This document shows positions 15,565-23,797 of a stretch of 39,673 bases of DNA, piece after piece. The stretch is from Falcatimonas sp. MSJ-15. Lineage in GTDB: Bacteria; Bacillota; Clostridia; Lachnospirales; Lachnospiraceae. How positions within the stretch are numbered: position 1 is the stretch's first letter; each line of letters opens with the position of its first letter. The notes under the pieces were generated by a model. The model made no database searches and was not told the origin of the DNA. It was given only the letters and a program-made list of their open reading frames with translations. The stretch lies in assembly GCF_018918265.1 (NCBI RefSeq), contig NZ_JAHLQC010000024.1, positions 1 through 39,673 of the forward strand, in the 5' to 3' direction. The position numbers were made by a program, and so were the translations under genes.

Positions 15565-15597
15565 TCGCTTAGAGCTATTGTTTACATTTCATTTATA

Positions 15598-15639
15598 CAG
15601 AAAAAACACCCAGGACATAAATCCTGAGTGTTTTTTCTG
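15598..15639. terminator. Bidirectional terminator between recombinase and defence operon
   Basis: A long inverted repeat, CAGAAAAAACAC followed by CAGGA, a six-base loop, TCCTG, then GTGTTTTTTCTG, carries an A-run on one side and a T-run on the other. It therefore works as an intrinsic terminator in either direction. It lies 9 bases past the stop of the recombinase gene at 15648 and seals the defence operon promoter from prophage transcription. Confidence 0.85.
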
Positions 15640-15647
15640 TCTTGGCT

Positions 15648-17228
15648 TTATTCTACTGTGATTTCTGTTCCGTCCTTAAAGGTAACGGAGCGTTCCTCTT
15701 TGCCAATGGTTACATAGTCTACCATGCCGCCCCACAACGTTTCATCAAATTCTGTAATGATGCCTTCCTGTTTTTGCAGCGTTTTGATGAACTGCCGCAT
15801 CCTTTCACCCTGTGCCTCTTTCTGCTCAATCCTTTCTGCCAGCTCATCATATTCCTTCTTGGCGGCTTCGTACCGCTGAACCAGCCCGTCATAGCGTTTT
15901 TGATATTCTTCCTGGTCTTGCGCCACACGAGCATTTTCAGCAACAATATTCTGCGTCATTTCCACCAAAATCAAAATCTCATCTTCCAGCCGCTGTTTCT
16001 CTTCGAGAAGGTTATCCGTAGTGCATAGCGTTTGGAAGATAATTTCCGCATTCGCTATAATGTCATTTTTCTCGGATAACAATTCGTTATACGCTTTGAC
16101 AAACAATGCCTTGACCTCATCCTCGGTTACGTGAGGCGTTTGGCATTTTTCATTCTTATATTTGTGATTGCAGCGATAGATTACCTTTCGATATTGGTCT
16201 GTGGAGTGCCATACCTTGGAACCGTACCAGCCACCGCAATCGCCACATTTGATTTTATTAGAAAAGATGGTTACACCGCTGTATCGTGTACCCTCTGTTC
16301 GTTTTCGTCTCTCTAATTCAGCTTGTACAAGATCAAATACCTGCGGGCTAATGATAGCTTCGTGATTGCCTTCAACATAATATTGAGGTACCTCACCTTC
16401 ATTCTTCTTGTGCTTTTTTGTGAGAAAGTCAACAGTAAATTCTTTTTGAAGTAATGCATCACCCTTATATTTTTCGTTTGATAACATTCTGCGGACTGTA
16501 CCTTGATTCCATTTGTCTTTTCCAGAAGGAGATTTTATACCCCTTTTGGTTAATTCGGCAGCAATGGCATGAGGTGTCATTCCATTAAGAAATAAACGAA
16601 ACAGCAATTTTACTACTTCTGCTTGTTCTTTATTAACTATAATCTGACCATCCGAACCTTTATCAAGTCCCATAACTCTCGAATATGCAAAGCTGACCTT
16701 TCCGTCTGCAAAACGCTTCCTGTGTCCCCATGTGACATTCTCCGAAATGGAACGGCTTTCTTCCTGTGCAAGTGAACTCATAATCGTAAGCAGCAGCTCG
16801 CCCTTGCTGTCGAAGGTCCATATATTTTCCTTCTCGAAATAACACTCAATGTTATGTTCTTTAAGTTTTCGGATAGTCGTGAGGGAATCTACTGTATTTC
16901 TTGCAAAGCGGCTGACTGATTTTGTAATGATGAGGTCAATCTTTCCTGCCAGTGCATCAGCAATCATCTGGTTGAAGCCATCTCTGTGCTTGGTATTGGT
17001 TGCACTGATGCCTTCATCTGAATATAATCCAGCGAACTCCCAGTCATCTCTTCCTTTAATATAATTCGTGTAATAATCCACCTGTGCCTCGTAGCTGGTC
17101 TGCTGATCCTCATGGTCAGTGCTGACGCGGGCATATCCTGCCACCCTGCGTTTTTTCTTGCTGTCTACAGGTTTCGCAGTAAATTTATTGATGGTGGCAG
17201 GAATCGTGGTTACTTTTCTTTTCGCCAT
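15648..17228 (-). CDS. Large serine recombinase (downstream member of the pair)
   Basis: This 526-residue large serine recombinase performs site-specific integration or excision through a 5'-phosphoserine link. The catalytic domain begins VAGYARVSTDHEDQQTS (about residues 28-44), with the nucleophile Ser in YARVST. The Arg-containing SVSRFARNTVDSL and EESRSISENVTWG follow. The recombinase domain is near 170-290, the zinc beta ribbon includes CGDCGGWYGSKVW, and a long coiled coil lies at about 420-480. This one's start overlaps the end of the upstream recombinase gene by 19 bases, so they are coexpressed. Length and domains are complete. It is a probable part of the prophage integration module and could act with its neighbour. 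Confidence 0.92.
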   Translation of the reverse strand: MAKRKVTTIPATINKFTAKPVDSKKKRRVAGYARVSTDHEDQQTSYEAQVDYYTNYIKGRDDWEFAGLYSDEGISATNTKHRDGFNQMIADALAGKIDLIITKSVSRFARNTVDSLTTIRKLKEHNIECYFEKENIWTFDSKGELLLTIMSSLAQEESRSISENVTWGHRKRFADGKVSFAYSRVMGLDKGSDGQIIVNKEQAEVVKLLFRLFLNGMTPHAIAAELTKRGIKSPSGKDKWNQGTVRRMLSNEKYKGDALLQKEFTVDFLTKKHKKNEGEVPQYYVEGNHEAIISPQVFDLVQAELERRKRTEGTRYSGVTIFSNKIKCGDCGGWYGSKVWHSTDQYRKVIYRCNHKYKNEKCQTPHVTEDEVKALFVKAYNELLSEKNDIIANAEIIFQTLCTTDNLLEEKQRLEDEILILVEMTQNIVAENARVAQDQEEYQKRYDGLVQRYEAAKKEYDELAERIEQKEAQGERMRQFIKTLQKQEGIITEFDETLWGGMVDYVTIGKEERSVTFKDGTEITVE

Positions 17229-18988
17229 TGGTTTCCACGCTCCTTCCTAAGTTGCTTAACTTTTTTACTCATTTCTTGTCGTGCTTCCGGCGTCCAACGG
17301 CTTTTTGTTACCTGCCTCATATATTCCTTGTATTCTTCTGTGTGGGGGAAGCCTTTTTTCTTTTCTTCGTAGTTACGGTTCTCTGTATGCCCGTCAAAAA
17401 AACAAAATGTTACCGTACCATCCTTTACAGTGGCTTTCTCCATTACTGCATCCATCTGATCTTCGGAAAACTCCTCGATACCCAGTACATCGCATACCAG
17501 CTTCTGCATGGTCGAGTGCTTAACTCCTGTATTTCCACAAGATTTGCAGCATCTCCAATACCGTTCTTTCGTTCCATCTGCGTATGTTGTTCCCTGACTG
17601 CGATAGTTTTCGCCGCAATTTCCGCATTTAATAAATCCAGTAAATTCATTGTAAAAAGCTCGATTAGGATTCCTGGCTTTATTTTTGTGCCGTTCGCCCC
17701 ATTCCTTTCTGCGTTCATCCGTCCACCAGTCCGTTTTCGCCGTAGATACCCATTTCCTCTGCTGAATCGTTCCATCCTTAAAATGAAATTCAAGCGTATC
17801 GGCACCAATAACCATGATTTGTTGGATTTTTTCGGTAAAGACTGTTTCATCAAACACTTTAAGACCCAAGACTTCAGCACAAACGGCTTTCAGCTTCTTT
17901 TCCGGTATGCTTTTGGCACTGCAGAATTTTGCTCCTTTATCACTCTTGGTACGGCAAATCCAAATGTAGTAAACTTCATTTGGATCTTTTCTTTGCCGCT
18001 TTCCGCTTCTGCGGTAACTCTTCCCACAGATAGAACACTTGATTTTACTTGTAAAGCAGGATGTGTTGATGCTCCAATTTGCAAACACTCCCAGTTCTCT
18101 CCGCCGTTGGCGTTCTGCCTGAACAGTTTTGTAAGTTTCCAGTGGAATAATCGCTTCATGCGTGTTTTCTACCCAATATTGCGGCATCTCTCCACGATTG
18201 ATTTTTGATTTGCCTGTGATAGGGTCTGAAACATATTCCTTCTGAAAAAGCAGGTTTCCAGTGTAAGTAACATTACTCAGGATCTGTCTGATGGATGTAT
18301 TACCAAAATGCTGTCCCTTATAAGATTTAACACCCATCTGTTCCAATTTCTTTTCGGTACTTTCTGCTGATAATCCGTTCAGGAAATCATCAAAAATCAT
18401 TTTCACGATTTTTGCTTCCTCCGGCTCGACTACAAGATGATCGCCTTCCCAGCGGTATCCATAGATTTGGAAGCGTCCATTCGGAATGCCTTGTTCAAAG
18501 CGTTTTCTCGTACCCCATTTCACATTTTCGGAAATGGAGCGGCTTTCTTCCTGTGCAAAGGATGCCAAGATGGAAAGCATCAGCTCTCCGTCACCGCTCA
18601 TAGAATTGATATTTTCCTTTTCAAATCTCACTTCTACACCAATATCTTTTAAGTGTCTGACCGTTTCCAGAAGGTCAACCGTATTTCTTGCAAAACGCTG
18701 TATGGATTTGGTGAGAATAATATCAATCTTTCCTGTTTCACAGTCGGAAATCATACGCAGGAACTCCGACCGCTTGGCAATACCGGTCCCACTGATGCCA
18801 TCGTCAGCATATACCCCTGCAAATTCCCATTCCGGCTTTTTTTGAATCAGTGCGTTGTAGTAACTGATCTGAGCAGAAAGGGAATGGTGCATTCTCTCGG
18901 ATTCCATCGAAATTCGTGCATAGCCAGCAACCTTTTTCTTTGCCGCAACAGCTGGCAAGGTCGTCTCTATTTTGCTTATTTTTCGCAC
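17210..18988 (-). CDS. Large serine recombinase (upstream member of the pair)
   Basis: This is a 592-residue large serine recombinase. The catalytic domain starts KKVAGYARISMESERMHHS with Ser in YARIS, followed by IQRFARNTVDLLETV and EESRSISENVKWGTRKRFEQ. The recombinase domain is at about 165-290. Two zinc-binding ribbons are visible: CSICGKSYRRSGKRQ near 335 and CGNCGENYRSQG near 455, the second followed by a Cys pair (CCKSCG). The tail (KVKQLRKERGNQWRKEK) is strongly basic. The start is GTG, eight bases after AAAGGAG. It shares the same architecture as its partner but has only moderate visible identity to it, so this is not a recent duplication. The pair at the lysis end of the prophage fits an integration module. 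Confidence 0.92.
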   Translation of the reverse strand: MRKISKIETTLPAVAAKKKVAGYARISMESERMHHSLSAQISYYNALIQKKPEWEFAGVYADDGISGTGIAKRSEFLRMISDCETGKIDIILTKSIQRFARNTVDLLETVRHLKDIGVEVRFEKENINSMSGDGELMLSILASFAQEESRSISENVKWGTRKRFEQGIPNGRFQIYGYRWEGDHLVVEPEEAKIVKMIFDDFLNGLSAESTEKKLEQMGVKSYKGQHFGNTSIRQILSNVTYTGNLLFQKEYVSDPITGKSKINRGEMPQYWVENTHEAIIPLETYKTVQAERQRRRELGVFANWSINTSCFTSKIKCSICGKSYRRSGKRQRKDPNEVYYIWICRTKSDKGAKFCSAKSIPEKKLKAVCAEVLGLKVFDETVFTEKIQQIMVIGADTLEFHFKDGTIQQRKWVSTAKTDWWTDERRKEWGERHKNKARNPNRAFYNEFTGFIKCGNCGENYRSQGTTYADGTKERYWRCCKSCGNTGVKHSTMQKLVCDVLGIEEFSEDQMDAVMEKATVKDGTVTFCFFDGHTENRNYEEKKKGFPHTEEYKEYMRQVTKSRWTPEARQEMSKKVKQLRKERGNQWRKEK

Positions 18989-19031
18989 AAAATCAACTCC
19001 TTTCGCTACTATATATCACTCTGAACGCCTG

Positions 19032-19208
19032 TTATAGCAAGTCAATGTCGGCAAATAATGTACCCAAAGTTGGCTGGTATTTCTCTGTAAAAATTGTATC
19101 AATCTGACGATACTCTTCCTCTGAAATCAGACCGCTTTTTAACATTTTTCTGGCGATGTGCATTGTGGTCTGATAAAGCTTTTCGTTTTTGAATTCTTCC
19201 TTACTCAT
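19032..19208 (-). CDS. Small SHOCT-like helical protein
   Basis: This is a 58-residue protein starting at MSKEEFKNEKLYQ. The open frame runs further upstream, but that part overlaps the HTH gene and has no ribosome binding site. It contains MLKSGLISEEEYRQIDTIF, the short 'G-x-I-(S/T)-x-E-E-(Y/F)' turn typical of SHOCT-like small domains. Small proteins of this kind often accompany serine recombinases in clostridial elements. They might act as a directionality factor, which is only an idea from position. Its start overlaps the end of the HTH/zinc-ribbon gene by eight bases. Confidence 0.75.
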   Translation of the reverse strand: MSKEEFKNEKLYQTTMHIARKMLKSGLISEEEYRQIDTIFTEKYQPTLGTLFADIDLL

Positions 19209-19587
19209 TGCCAGCACCACCTTTGAAACGAGCAGAAATATAGCAAGTGCGCGAACAGTATTTTCTATGACTATTCCCATACGCCTCAAAGGACTTCCCA
19301 CAGCACTCACATTTGAACTCATAAACAGCATTATGCTTACAGTCACAGCCATGAATATTCCACCACTTCATGCGACAATTATCGGAGCAAAAAAGCTTTT
19401 TTCTTGTGCATTTTGGCTGTATAAATACCTTTCCACAATATTTACATATTAAATCTGATTGTTTTTGATTTCTCTGATAAAAAGACTTCACTGTATTAAT
19501 AGAAAGATCTAACTTTTCGGCTATTTTAGCGTATGTAAATCCTTTTGAGCGAAGCAATACAATCTGATTTTTTTGATATTCAGTCAT
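19201..19587 (-). CDS. HTH and zinc-ribbon DNA-binding protein of the recombinase module
   Basis: The 128 residues start at the second Met (MTEYQKNQIVLL), chosen because GGAGG lies nine bases upstream. A sigma-70 region 4-like helix-turn-helix is clear (KGFTYAKIAEKLDLSINTVK). Two Cys-rich zinc-binding stretches follow: CKYCGKVF with CSDNCRMKWW, and CECCGKSF with CSRTCYISARF. It is probably a transcription or recombination accessory factor. It heads a four-gene set with the small SHOCT-like gene and the two recombinases, with overlaps or short gaps. Sometimes called 'sigma-70' automatically, but it lacks the other sigma regions. Confidence 0.8.
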   Translation of the reverse strand: MTEYQKNQIVLLRSKGFTYAKIAEKLDLSINTVKSFYQRNQKQSDLICKYCGKVFIQPKCTRKKLFCSDNCRMKWWNIHGCDCKHNAVYEFKCECCGKSFEAYGNSHRKYCSRTCYISARFKGGAGNE

Positions 19588-19654
19588 TTTCATTCGCCTC
19601 CTGTCTCTATAGGCAAAAGAAAATCAATAAATCCGAATCTGAATGCAAAAAAAT

Positions 19655-19690
19655 AATGCCCACCAAGGAATCAACTCCTCGATGGGCATT
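19655..19690 (-). terminator. Terminator at the end of the prophage late operon
   Basis: On the minus strand AATGCCCATCGAGGA pairs with TTCCTTGGTGGGCATT (with wobble pairs) and is followed by ATTTTTTTG. It lies 21 bases after the amidase stop codon, so it ends the lysis and structural transcript before the recombinase set. Confidence 0.88.
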
Positions 19691-19710
19691 ACTGCTGCAT
19701 GGTTATTCAG

Positions 19711-20571
19711 TTATCTGAGCAGTTCATTGACGCGCTTCTGCACTGCAGAATAGTCATAACCTGCCGCTGTCAGCTTCTGCTTGCGGTCTGCTCCGTTGCC
19801 CCATTTGCCCTGAATCACTTCACGAGCAATAGTATCCACAGATTTCTTTGTTGTGGCAGTCGGATAGACCTGCTTGCCGTTGGCATCAAATACGGCGTAA
19901 CCGTTGTTACTGTCGGCACATTTCTTTGCATTATCCAGACTCTTGAACGCGCCCTTCTGCGACTTGGCATCTGCCCAGGACTTACGCACACGATAGAGTC
20001 CCGTTGCCGGAGCAGCGGGTGTAACCGAGCTGCCTCCAAGATTGGCTGTAACCTTTGCCGCCAGATCGCCCAGCCTTGCGTAGAGCCAGTTGCCAGGGCA
20101 GCTTTTATTTGCAAACCACCGATGTACCGTCAGAATCATTTCATCAGACTTCGGTGCATAGTTCAGCGTTTTCGTCTTGTCCCCAAGCCACAGGAGCTTT
20201 TTCTTTCCGTTTCGTTTGCAGATGTCGGTGCAGAGCTTCACGAGAGAATCATACACCGCACTGTTCATCGCATACGGCTCTGACATATCACTGGCACACT
20301 CGATGGTGACGGCACGCTGGTCATTGGCATTGGACGAAGAACACCAGCTGCGGTTCTTCTCCTCCACGCAAAGAGAGATGCGGCCGTCCTTGCCAATGCC
20401 GTAATTGCAGCTTGCCTGTCTGGATGGACTGGTAAAGCATCCGCAGATGCTCTCAGCAGATAACTGACCTACCACACAGTGCGGCGTAATGCGGTCGATG
20501 CTGTGGGTACGCTGCCCGGAGTGATTCGGACTGAGCTTGGTGTAAGACACCAGGGAACTGTTAGTATATCC
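19711..20571 (-). CDS. Phage endolysin: N-acetylmuramoyl-L-alanine amidase with cell-wall-binding tail
   Basis: The 286-residue lysin has an Amidase_2/PGRP-like catalytic domain at about residues 25-170. Candidate zinc ligands are His in RITPHCVVG and His and Cys in VHRWFANKSCPGNWL. A central segment (YRVRKSWADAKSQKGAF) resembles SPOR-like wall-associated repeats. The C-terminal VDTIAREVIQGKWGNG and AAGYDYSAVQKRVNELL is a CPL-7/CW_7 wall-binding repeat. The ATG is chosen after GAGGA, next to the holin stop codon. It cleaves the amide between muramic acid and L-Ala at the end of infection after the holin opens the membrane. There is no signal peptide, consistent with holin-dependent export. 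Confidence 0.92.
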   Translation of the reverse strand, partial: GYTNSSLVSYTKLSPNHSGQRTHSIDRITPHCVVGQLSAESICGCFTSPSRQASCNYGIGKDGRISLCVEEKNRSWCSSSNANDQRAVTIECASDMSEPYAMNSAVYDSLVKLCTDICKRNGKKKLLWLGDKTKTLNYAPKSDEMILTVHRWFANKSCPGNWLYARLGDLAAKVTANLGGSSVTPAAPATGLYRVRKSWADAKSQKGAFKSLDNAKKCADSNNGYAVFDANGKQVYPTATTKKSVDTIAREVIQGKWGNGADRKQKLTAAGYDYSAVQKRVNELLR

Positions 20572-20575
20572 CATA

Positions 20576-20989
20576 TTATTTGTCCTCGCTTTCTGCTCTG
20601 TCATGGAGCTGTTCTAATACGATTTTGATTTTCTCCGGCACAGGCAGTCCGAGGTGTGCTGCATTCTCCAGAAGGCTCACACCCTCATTGGAAATGTAGA
20701 AGAAAATCACTGCGGTTCTCAGCACACTGCCTGTTCCGATCACCTGCACATCCAGCACATTGGCAATGCCTACGAGCAGAAAAATCAGCACCTTGCGGCA
20801 GATGCCCCTAAAGCCGACCTCACTGGAGAGGTTCTTATCTGCAATGGCACACATCACCCCGGTGATATAGTCGATCACCACAAAGGCAAGCAGTGCGTAG
20901 AGCAGGCCGTCACAGCCGCCAAGGAAATAGCCAAGCCAGCCGCCGATGCCTGCAAATACAAGTTGAATGCTGTTCCAGAATTCTTTCAT
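20576..20989 (-). CDS. Phage holin (toxin-secretion/phage-lysis holin family)
   Basis: The 137 residues have three or four hydrophobic segments, including GIGGWLGYFLGGCDGLLYAL, VVIDYITGVMCAIADK and LIFLLVGIANVLDVQV (approximate reading), then a charged C-terminus. 'DYITG' with 'SEVGFRGICRKV' is typical of the phi-LC3/phage_holin_4 group. It makes the membrane hole that lets the amidase reach the wall. The start follows GGAGG by nine bases. A terminator-like hairpin lies just upstream, so holin timing may be set by read-through. Confidence 0.9.
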   Translation of the reverse strand: MKEFWNSIQLVFAGIGGWLGYFLGGCDGLLYALLAFVVIDYITGVMCAIADKNLSSEVGFRGICRKVLIFLLVGIANVLDVQVIGTGSVLRTAVIFFYISNEGVSLLENAAHLGLPVPEKIKIVLEQLHDRAESEDK

Positions 20990-21028
20990 GATGTTGTTCC
21001 TCCGATCTTAAAAATTGGTATGAAAAAA

Positions 21029-21053
21029 GCAGCTGTCCGCAATGGACAACTGC
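21029..21053 (-). terminator. Intrinsic-terminator-like hairpin before the holin gene
   Basis: On the minus strand GCAGTTGTCC pairs with GGACAGCTGC (one G-U pair) around ATTGC and is followed directly by TTTTTT. It lies between the tail gene at 21070 and the holin gene, within the presumed late operon. Confidence 0.85.
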
Positions 21054-21069
21054 CTGATTCCAAATAGAA

Positions 21070-22458
21070 TTATTGTTCCTGAATGATGTATGTGATCTTC
21101 ATGGTCTTGTCCGCCGTTTTTGTGACCGGCTCGGACAGATTATTGATAGTAGCGAGGTAATTCGAGATTACCGCAAATCCGATTGTCGTATAGTTCCCGC
21201 AGCTGATGAAATACAGCATAGGATTTCCGAGAACCGGTGCATAGCAGTAATGTCGGTTGCTGCTGTACAGACGGTTGCTCTCCGGCTTGAGGAATTCATT
21301 GGTCGCGCTGTCTGCAATATACAGATCACTTCCGTTATCGTCATAGTAGATGCGTCCGTTGATTGCAAATTCCGGCAGCCCCGGAATACCGGACATTCCC
21401 GTTTCCTTGAGTTTCACCACATTCGCCGAATTTGTAAGCTCAAATTTATAAACATGGTACGGACTGTTGTAGCTTTTTACATAGACAAAGCCATCATGTA
21501 CATAAGCGTACCGCATACCATCGGTACTTAGCATTACATCTGAAGTGTTGGTAATCGTGTAGGTCGAGGTCTTCCAAGTTCCGAAGTCGATCTTCAGCAC
21601 ATTAAAAGTTTCGTTCACCTTGGTCTGGTAGTTTGATGCCCCGCATACATACAGAGCATTCGTAGCCGGGTCGAAGTTATAGCAATTGCGCCCGGATACA
21701 TTAAATCCTTCGTCAAATGTCCATTCTTCCATCAGTGGCTTTGTGTATCTTGGGTTTTCCAGTACAGACACTGTTTTCAGATAGGCCCTGCGCTTGGTGA
21801 TGGTGAGTTTCGTACCACTGTCAAATCGCAGATAATACGCCGCATCGGTATCCAGTTCAACTGCAAAGAGCAGTTCCGTCACGCCTACTGTAAATCCGTT
21901 ATATTTATCGCCTGTATTGGCATTGGTATAGCTCGTGTATACATACTGCAGATAGCCATTATCCACTGAGACAGCAAGCGGGTGATCCGAATTAAAAACC
22001 GCATCCGAACTGCCGTAAGAAGTGTAGCCGCCATTGGCATGGGTCAGGCACACACAGGAAATCGTACCGTTTGCCTGAGATGTCTGGAAATCGTACACAT
22101 ATTTCATATAGCGGTCGGTGAGGTTCAGTTCGCTTTCCGTCTGGTTGAAGCCTCCTCGTACCTTACCAGTGGTATTATTCTGCTGCCCATACACTGCACT
22201 GCCAACTAACTGAGCTTCGGCAGGCGGATACAGCATATCGGCATTTTCTTCGATATTGGAATCAAACAAAAGCAGACCGCCAAGCAGTTTCTGGTAATAC
22301 GGGGCAAAGCTCTCATACATTCTGCTTGGGTCCTTCACAAGTCCCAGAGGCTTGAAGATATTAGCCAGTGCGTTGGTCACCATATTATGTTCCAGAACTG
22401 TTTCCGTCTGCCCGGTTTTGACATCGGTCAATTCAATTTTCATCGTTCCTTTTAGCAT
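21070..22458 (-). CDS. Prophage tail-fibre/baseplate-type protein, family not recognised
   Basis: The 462 residues start at MLKGTMKIELTDVKTG, where GGGAGGGC lies just upstream; the frame extends 18 codons further but would overlap the upstream gene. The start (a charged beta segment with ELTDVKTGQTETVLEHNMVT) is typical of phage structural proteins whose first domain defines an attached particle. The remainder is beta-rich with many Tyr, Asn and Gly (GGYTSYGSSDAVF, YNFDPATNALYVCG), in repeats of 40-60 residues suggesting a propeller-like or receptor-binding region. Position after the baseplate genes and before the holin fits a receptor-binding or appendage protein. Confidence 0.65.
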   Translation of the reverse strand: MLKGTMKIELTDVKTGQTETVLEHNMVTNALANIFKPLGLVKDPSRMYESFAPYYQKLLGGLLLFDSNIEENADMLYPPAEAQLVGSAVYGQQNNTTGKVRGGFNQTESELNLTDRYMKYVYDFQTSQANGTISCVCLTHANGGYTSYGSSDAVFNSDHPLAVSVDNGYLQYVYTSYTNANTGDKYNGFTVGVTELLFAVELDTDAAYYLRFDSGTKLTITKRRAYLKTVSVLENPRYTKPLMEEWTFDEGFNVSGRNCYNFDPATNALYVCGASNYQTKVNETFNVLKIDFGTWKTSTYTITNTSDVMLSTDGMRYAYVHDGFVYVKSYNSPYHVYKFELTNSANVVKLKETGMSGIPGLPEFAINGRIYYDDNGSDLYIADSATNEFLKPESNRLYSSNRHYCYAPVLGNPMLYFISCGNYTTIGFAVISNYLATINNLSEPVTKTADKTMKITYIIQEQ

Positions 22459-22471
22459 TTCATGCCCTCCC

Positions 22472-23797
22472 TTAATTGATGTAGGTGATTTTGAAGCGGG
22501 ATAACGCCGCATTGTCGTGCAGAATAAAGTGAAAATACACTTTTCGACTCTCCGGCAGACTGTTCCACAAATCCTCTACATCGGTATTCAGCCAATTGCC
22601 AAGAGCCACTTCTTCTGAATAGGTCACTCCATCATCCAGAGAAACACAGATACCAACATCGCCGGAATACTCCGCTGTCAGCAGCTTAATGCCAATAATG
22701 GAGATGTGGCTCATATCGGCAACGGCATCCAGCACTTGCGGATACGGATAGGCTTTCAGTGTAGCTTTCAGCAGTTCTTCACTGCCGCTGGCTTTCCAGA
22801 AATAAAACTCAGGATTCACAAGCGGAGTCAGCACCTCTGCGGACGGCAGTTCCTCAAATCCATATTTCAAAAACATGGCAGCGGTCAGGTTTTCAATATC
22901 GCAAGCCGTTAGTTCACTGTCCACAATCGTATAAAAATCATCGCCCTGTTTCAGCAGATAGCCATAAGATTCACTGCCTTTCTGCTCATACATGGCATAC
23001 ACGATTTTCCATGACCGTCCGGCATCGTCCTGATGATAAAAGCTGACCTGCGTACCGCCGCCGGAACCATCGAAAAGAGTAAGTGCGGTTGTCGTTCCGT
23101 TGCAGATCAGCTCTGATGTCCCAGTGTTTCCGCTGGTCGGAGTCTGAATCACATTAAGGAACATATCATTGTTGGACAGTAAAAATAGTTCAAAGATCAG
23201 CCGGTTGCTTTCCACCCGGTTGCTGTAAACGGTGTAGCCTTCAAAGCGGATTTTTAGAAATTGCAGGCCATTCGAGGTTTCGCCAAGCTGCCGATATATC
23301 GAAGTGGAACAGCCGTCTCTGCGTAAAATCCGTAATTGTTCAGAGCTTGTTCCAAATCCAAGCCAATGGTTACTGGAAATATACATAGGCGATGCCGCTA
23401 TGCCATTAAACATAAATCCAGATAATCCTTCGGTCGAGAATGTACCGTCATCATTGTAGGAACTGCTGATGGCCGTCATATTCTCGGAAGTGTTGAGAAA
23501 TGGAGTCAGCACTGTTTTGAGAATTCCCACTTCAGAAACAAGATGAAGCGTCAATTCAGTTTCTGTCACAAAGGTCAGTCCCTCACAGGCGATGGGAATA
23601 TCCGGCTCATACGGCAATGCACCCTGAAATATGAGATCACTCATTTCGGTATCAGAGTATACAGAAATTTCTCCTGTTCCCTCAAAGCGATATATACGCA
23701 AAGCCTGTTCAGGAACATAGAAAAAGGGACTTTCCGAAAGAAGTACATCTTCCGGCTGTCCCTTGCTCCACAGATATTTGGTTTCATCTATCAGCAC
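22472..23797 (-). CDS. Prophage tail/baseplate protein of unknown family
   Basis: The 441 residues are beta-rich with no membrane span. The sequence shows repeated sandwich-like segments such as EISVYSDTEMSDLIFQG, GGTQVSFYHQDDAGRSWKIV and GDVGICVSLDDGVTYSEEVA, resembling discoidin/lectin-type strands. Its start overlaps the end of the 677-residue tail gene by seven bases, and it overlaps the start of the next gene's open frame. I do not recognise the family; the position after the tail-tip protein fits a baseplate or fibre component. Confidence 0.65.
   Translation of the reverse strand: MLIDETKYLWSKGQPEDVLLSESPFFYVPEQALRIYRFEGTGEISVYSDTEMSDLIFQGALPYEPDIPIACEGLTFVTETELTLHLVSEVGILKTVLTPFLNTSENMTAISSSYNDDGTFSTEGLSGFMFNGIAASPMYISSNHWLGFGTSSEQLRILRRDGCSTSIYRQLGETSNGLQFLKIRFEGYTVYSNRVESNRLIFELFLLSNNDMFLNVIQTPTSGNTGTSELICNGTTTALTLFDGSGGGTQVSFYHQDDAGRSWKIVYAMYEQKGSESYGYLLKQGDDFYTIVDSELTACDIENLTAAMFLKYGFEELPSAEVLTPLVNPEFYFWKASGSEELLKATLKAYPYPQVLDAVADMSHISIIGIKLLTAEYSGDVGICVSLDDGVTYSEEVALGNWLNTDVEDLWNSLPESRKVYFHFILHDNAALSRFKITYIN

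Noticed and set aside
17228..18208. Long plus-strand open frame (326 codons) opposite the second recombinase
   Set aside because: It is fully antisense to a clear serine recombinase, has no ribosome binding site and a composition rich in Phe, Cys and Ser typical of antisense reading.
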